Part shown: positions 47,755-48,459 of the stretch, piece after piece | Position numbering within the stretch: the stretch's first letter is position 1 | How the letters are laid out: every line of letters begins with the position of its first letter | Assembly: GCA_002898075.1 (NCBI GenBank) | Contig: BDSV01000045.1 | Coordinates: 1-48,459 of the forward strand | DNA: 48,459 nucleotides | Direction: 5' to 3' | From: a bacterium BMS3Abin03 | GTDB taxonomy: Bacteria; Bacteroidota; Ignavibacteria; Ignavibacteriales; Ignavibacteriaceae | Made by a program: the position numbers and the translations under genes | The notes under the pieces: model-generated | The model's database searches: none | The model's input: only the letters and a program-made list of their open reading frames with translations | Told to the model about the DNA's origin: nothing

Positions 47755-48459
47755 TCACTCTTTGAATTTTTTAAACAGCACGGAAGTATTATGCCCGCCG
47801 AATCCGAAGGCGTTGCTCATTGCAATGTTAACTTTTCGTTTCACCGCTTTGTTAAAAGTATAATTAAGATCACATTCGGGATCCGGATACTCGAAGTTAA
47901 TTGTAGGAGGGATAATATCATTCTTAACGGTAAGAATAGATGCAATTGCTTCTACTGCACCCGCCGCACCTAACAGATGACCGGTCATACTTTTGGTGGA
48001 TGATACATTCATTTTAAAAGCATGTTCGCCGAACAATTCTTTAATCGCTTTTGTTTCTCCAATATCGCCTAACGGTGTCGATGTTCCATGCATATTAATA
48101 TAGTCAACATCGGCGATTGAAATGTTTGCGGTTCGAAGAGCCATCTTCATCGAAAGGATTGCACCTTTTCCATCCGGATGAGGAGCAGTAATATGATAAG
48201 CATCAGCCGAAAGACCGGCACCCACAACCTCTGCATAAATTTTTGCCCCGCGTTTTCTGGCATGTTCAAGTTCCTCTAAAACTAACGCAGCGCCACCTTC
48301 ACCTATTACGAAACCGTCCCTGGTCGAATCAAATGGTCTGCTTGCTGTTTCGGGACTATCATTTCTGGTAGATAGAGCACGCGATGCATTAAATCCACCA
48401 ACGCCCAGTTCCGTAATCGGAGCTTCTGCTCCCCCTGTAATTATTGTATCAGCCATCCT
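47755..48459 (-). CDS. fabF: Beta-ketoacyl-ACP synthase II, C-terminal part (runs off the window)
   Basis: About 235 residues of the C-terminal half of the fatty-acid elongation enzyme FabF; the N-terminal half with the active cysteine lies beyond the right edge. The two catalytic histidines are in [11 protein letters not shown] and [12 protein letters not shown], and the ending [16 protein letters not shown] is typical. It condenses malonyl-ACP with acyl-ACP in the cytoplasm. The open frame reaches the last base, so the methionine near the edge is internal ([10 protein letters not shown]). Confidence 0.94.
   Translation of the reverse strand, partial: RMADTIITGGAEAPITELGVGGFNASRALSTRNDSPETASRPFDSTRDGFVIGEGGAALVLEELEHARKRGAKIYAEVVGAGLSADAYHITAPHPDGKGAILSMKMALRTANISIADVDYINMHGTSTPLGDIGETKAIKELFGEHAFKMNVSSTKSMTGHLLGAAGAVEAIASILTVKNDIIPPTINFEYPDPECDLNYTFNKAVKRKVNIAMSNAFGFGGHNTSVLFKKFKE

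Noticed and set aside
1-48459. tRNA, rRNA or riboswitch genes
   Set aside because: No cloverleaf, rRNA or known riboswitch pattern could be recognised by eye; short stems in the gaps are better explained as terminators or small repeats.

Overview
This 48 kb window is AT-rich and gene-dense. It looks like part of a genome from the Ignavibacteria/Chlorobi side of the Bacteroidota. The clues are a secreted protein with a type IX secretion C-terminal domain of the NFPNPFNPxT type, an outer-membrane DUF5686-type barrel, many genes with weak Shine-Dalgarno sites, and a very large stock of multihaem c-type cytochromes. The lineage is inferred from these features; the window holds no rRNA or other phylogenetic marker that I recognised.

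Layout. (a) 1-3.3 kb: the tail of an acyl-CoA ligase, then a peroxide-stress pair. oxyR, with a thioesterase gene directly behind it, is divergent from ahpC. (b) 3.3-7.5 kb: a gene for a 23-haem cytochrome c fused to a b-type membrane cytochrome. It is flanked by a decayed DNA methylase and a decayed ribbon-helix-helix regulator. (c) 7.6-15.5 kb: a nitrilase-family amidase, a type IX-secreted FG-GAP protein, aspartate-semialdehyde dehydrogenase, a PAS histidine kinase with an NtrC-type sigma-54 regulator, and a small receiver-like protein. (d) 16-24.7 kb: a cytochrome cluster with a 13-haem c/b fusion, a 19-haem cytochrome followed by a separate b-type subunit, and two tandemly duplicated heptahaem NapC-like cytochromes with a broken copy of the b subunit between them. 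(e) 24.7-25.8 kb: a gene-poor stretch with what looks like the 3' end of a degraded group II intron. (f) 25.8-35.3 kb: a nine-gene run coding for a Rieske protein, cytochrome b, pentahaem c, molybdopterin-family protein, four-cluster ferredoxin, NrfD, a small membrane protein, a four-domain cytochrome c and a nine-haem c. (g) 35.7-48.5 kb: a VWA protein, an outer-membrane protein, enolase, a copper-export set (CopA, CopZ-like, and an AraC regulator carrying its own metal-binding-like domain), FTCD, a small membrane protein and the C-terminal part of FabF.

How the genes may work together. The b-type domains and NapC-like proteins are the kind of modules that take electrons from menaquinol at the inner membrane. 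The c-haem chains would move them through the periplasm. The nine-gene run combines a Rieske/cytochrome b quinol oxidase with an ACIII/Qrc/Psr-like module, all ending in periplasmic c-haems. By my count the eight c-type cytochromes here carry 87 haem-binding motifs. No terminal reductase, oxidase or porin-cytochrome conduit is visible in the window, so the final electron acceptor is unknown.

The most unusual points are the combined bc plus molybdopterin/NrfD operon, the fused and split versions of the same multihaem c/b system, a recent-looking segmental duplication beside a 111-bp inverted-repeat element that has a second copy at 7 kb, and the conserved CX3CH motif in both heptahaem proteins.
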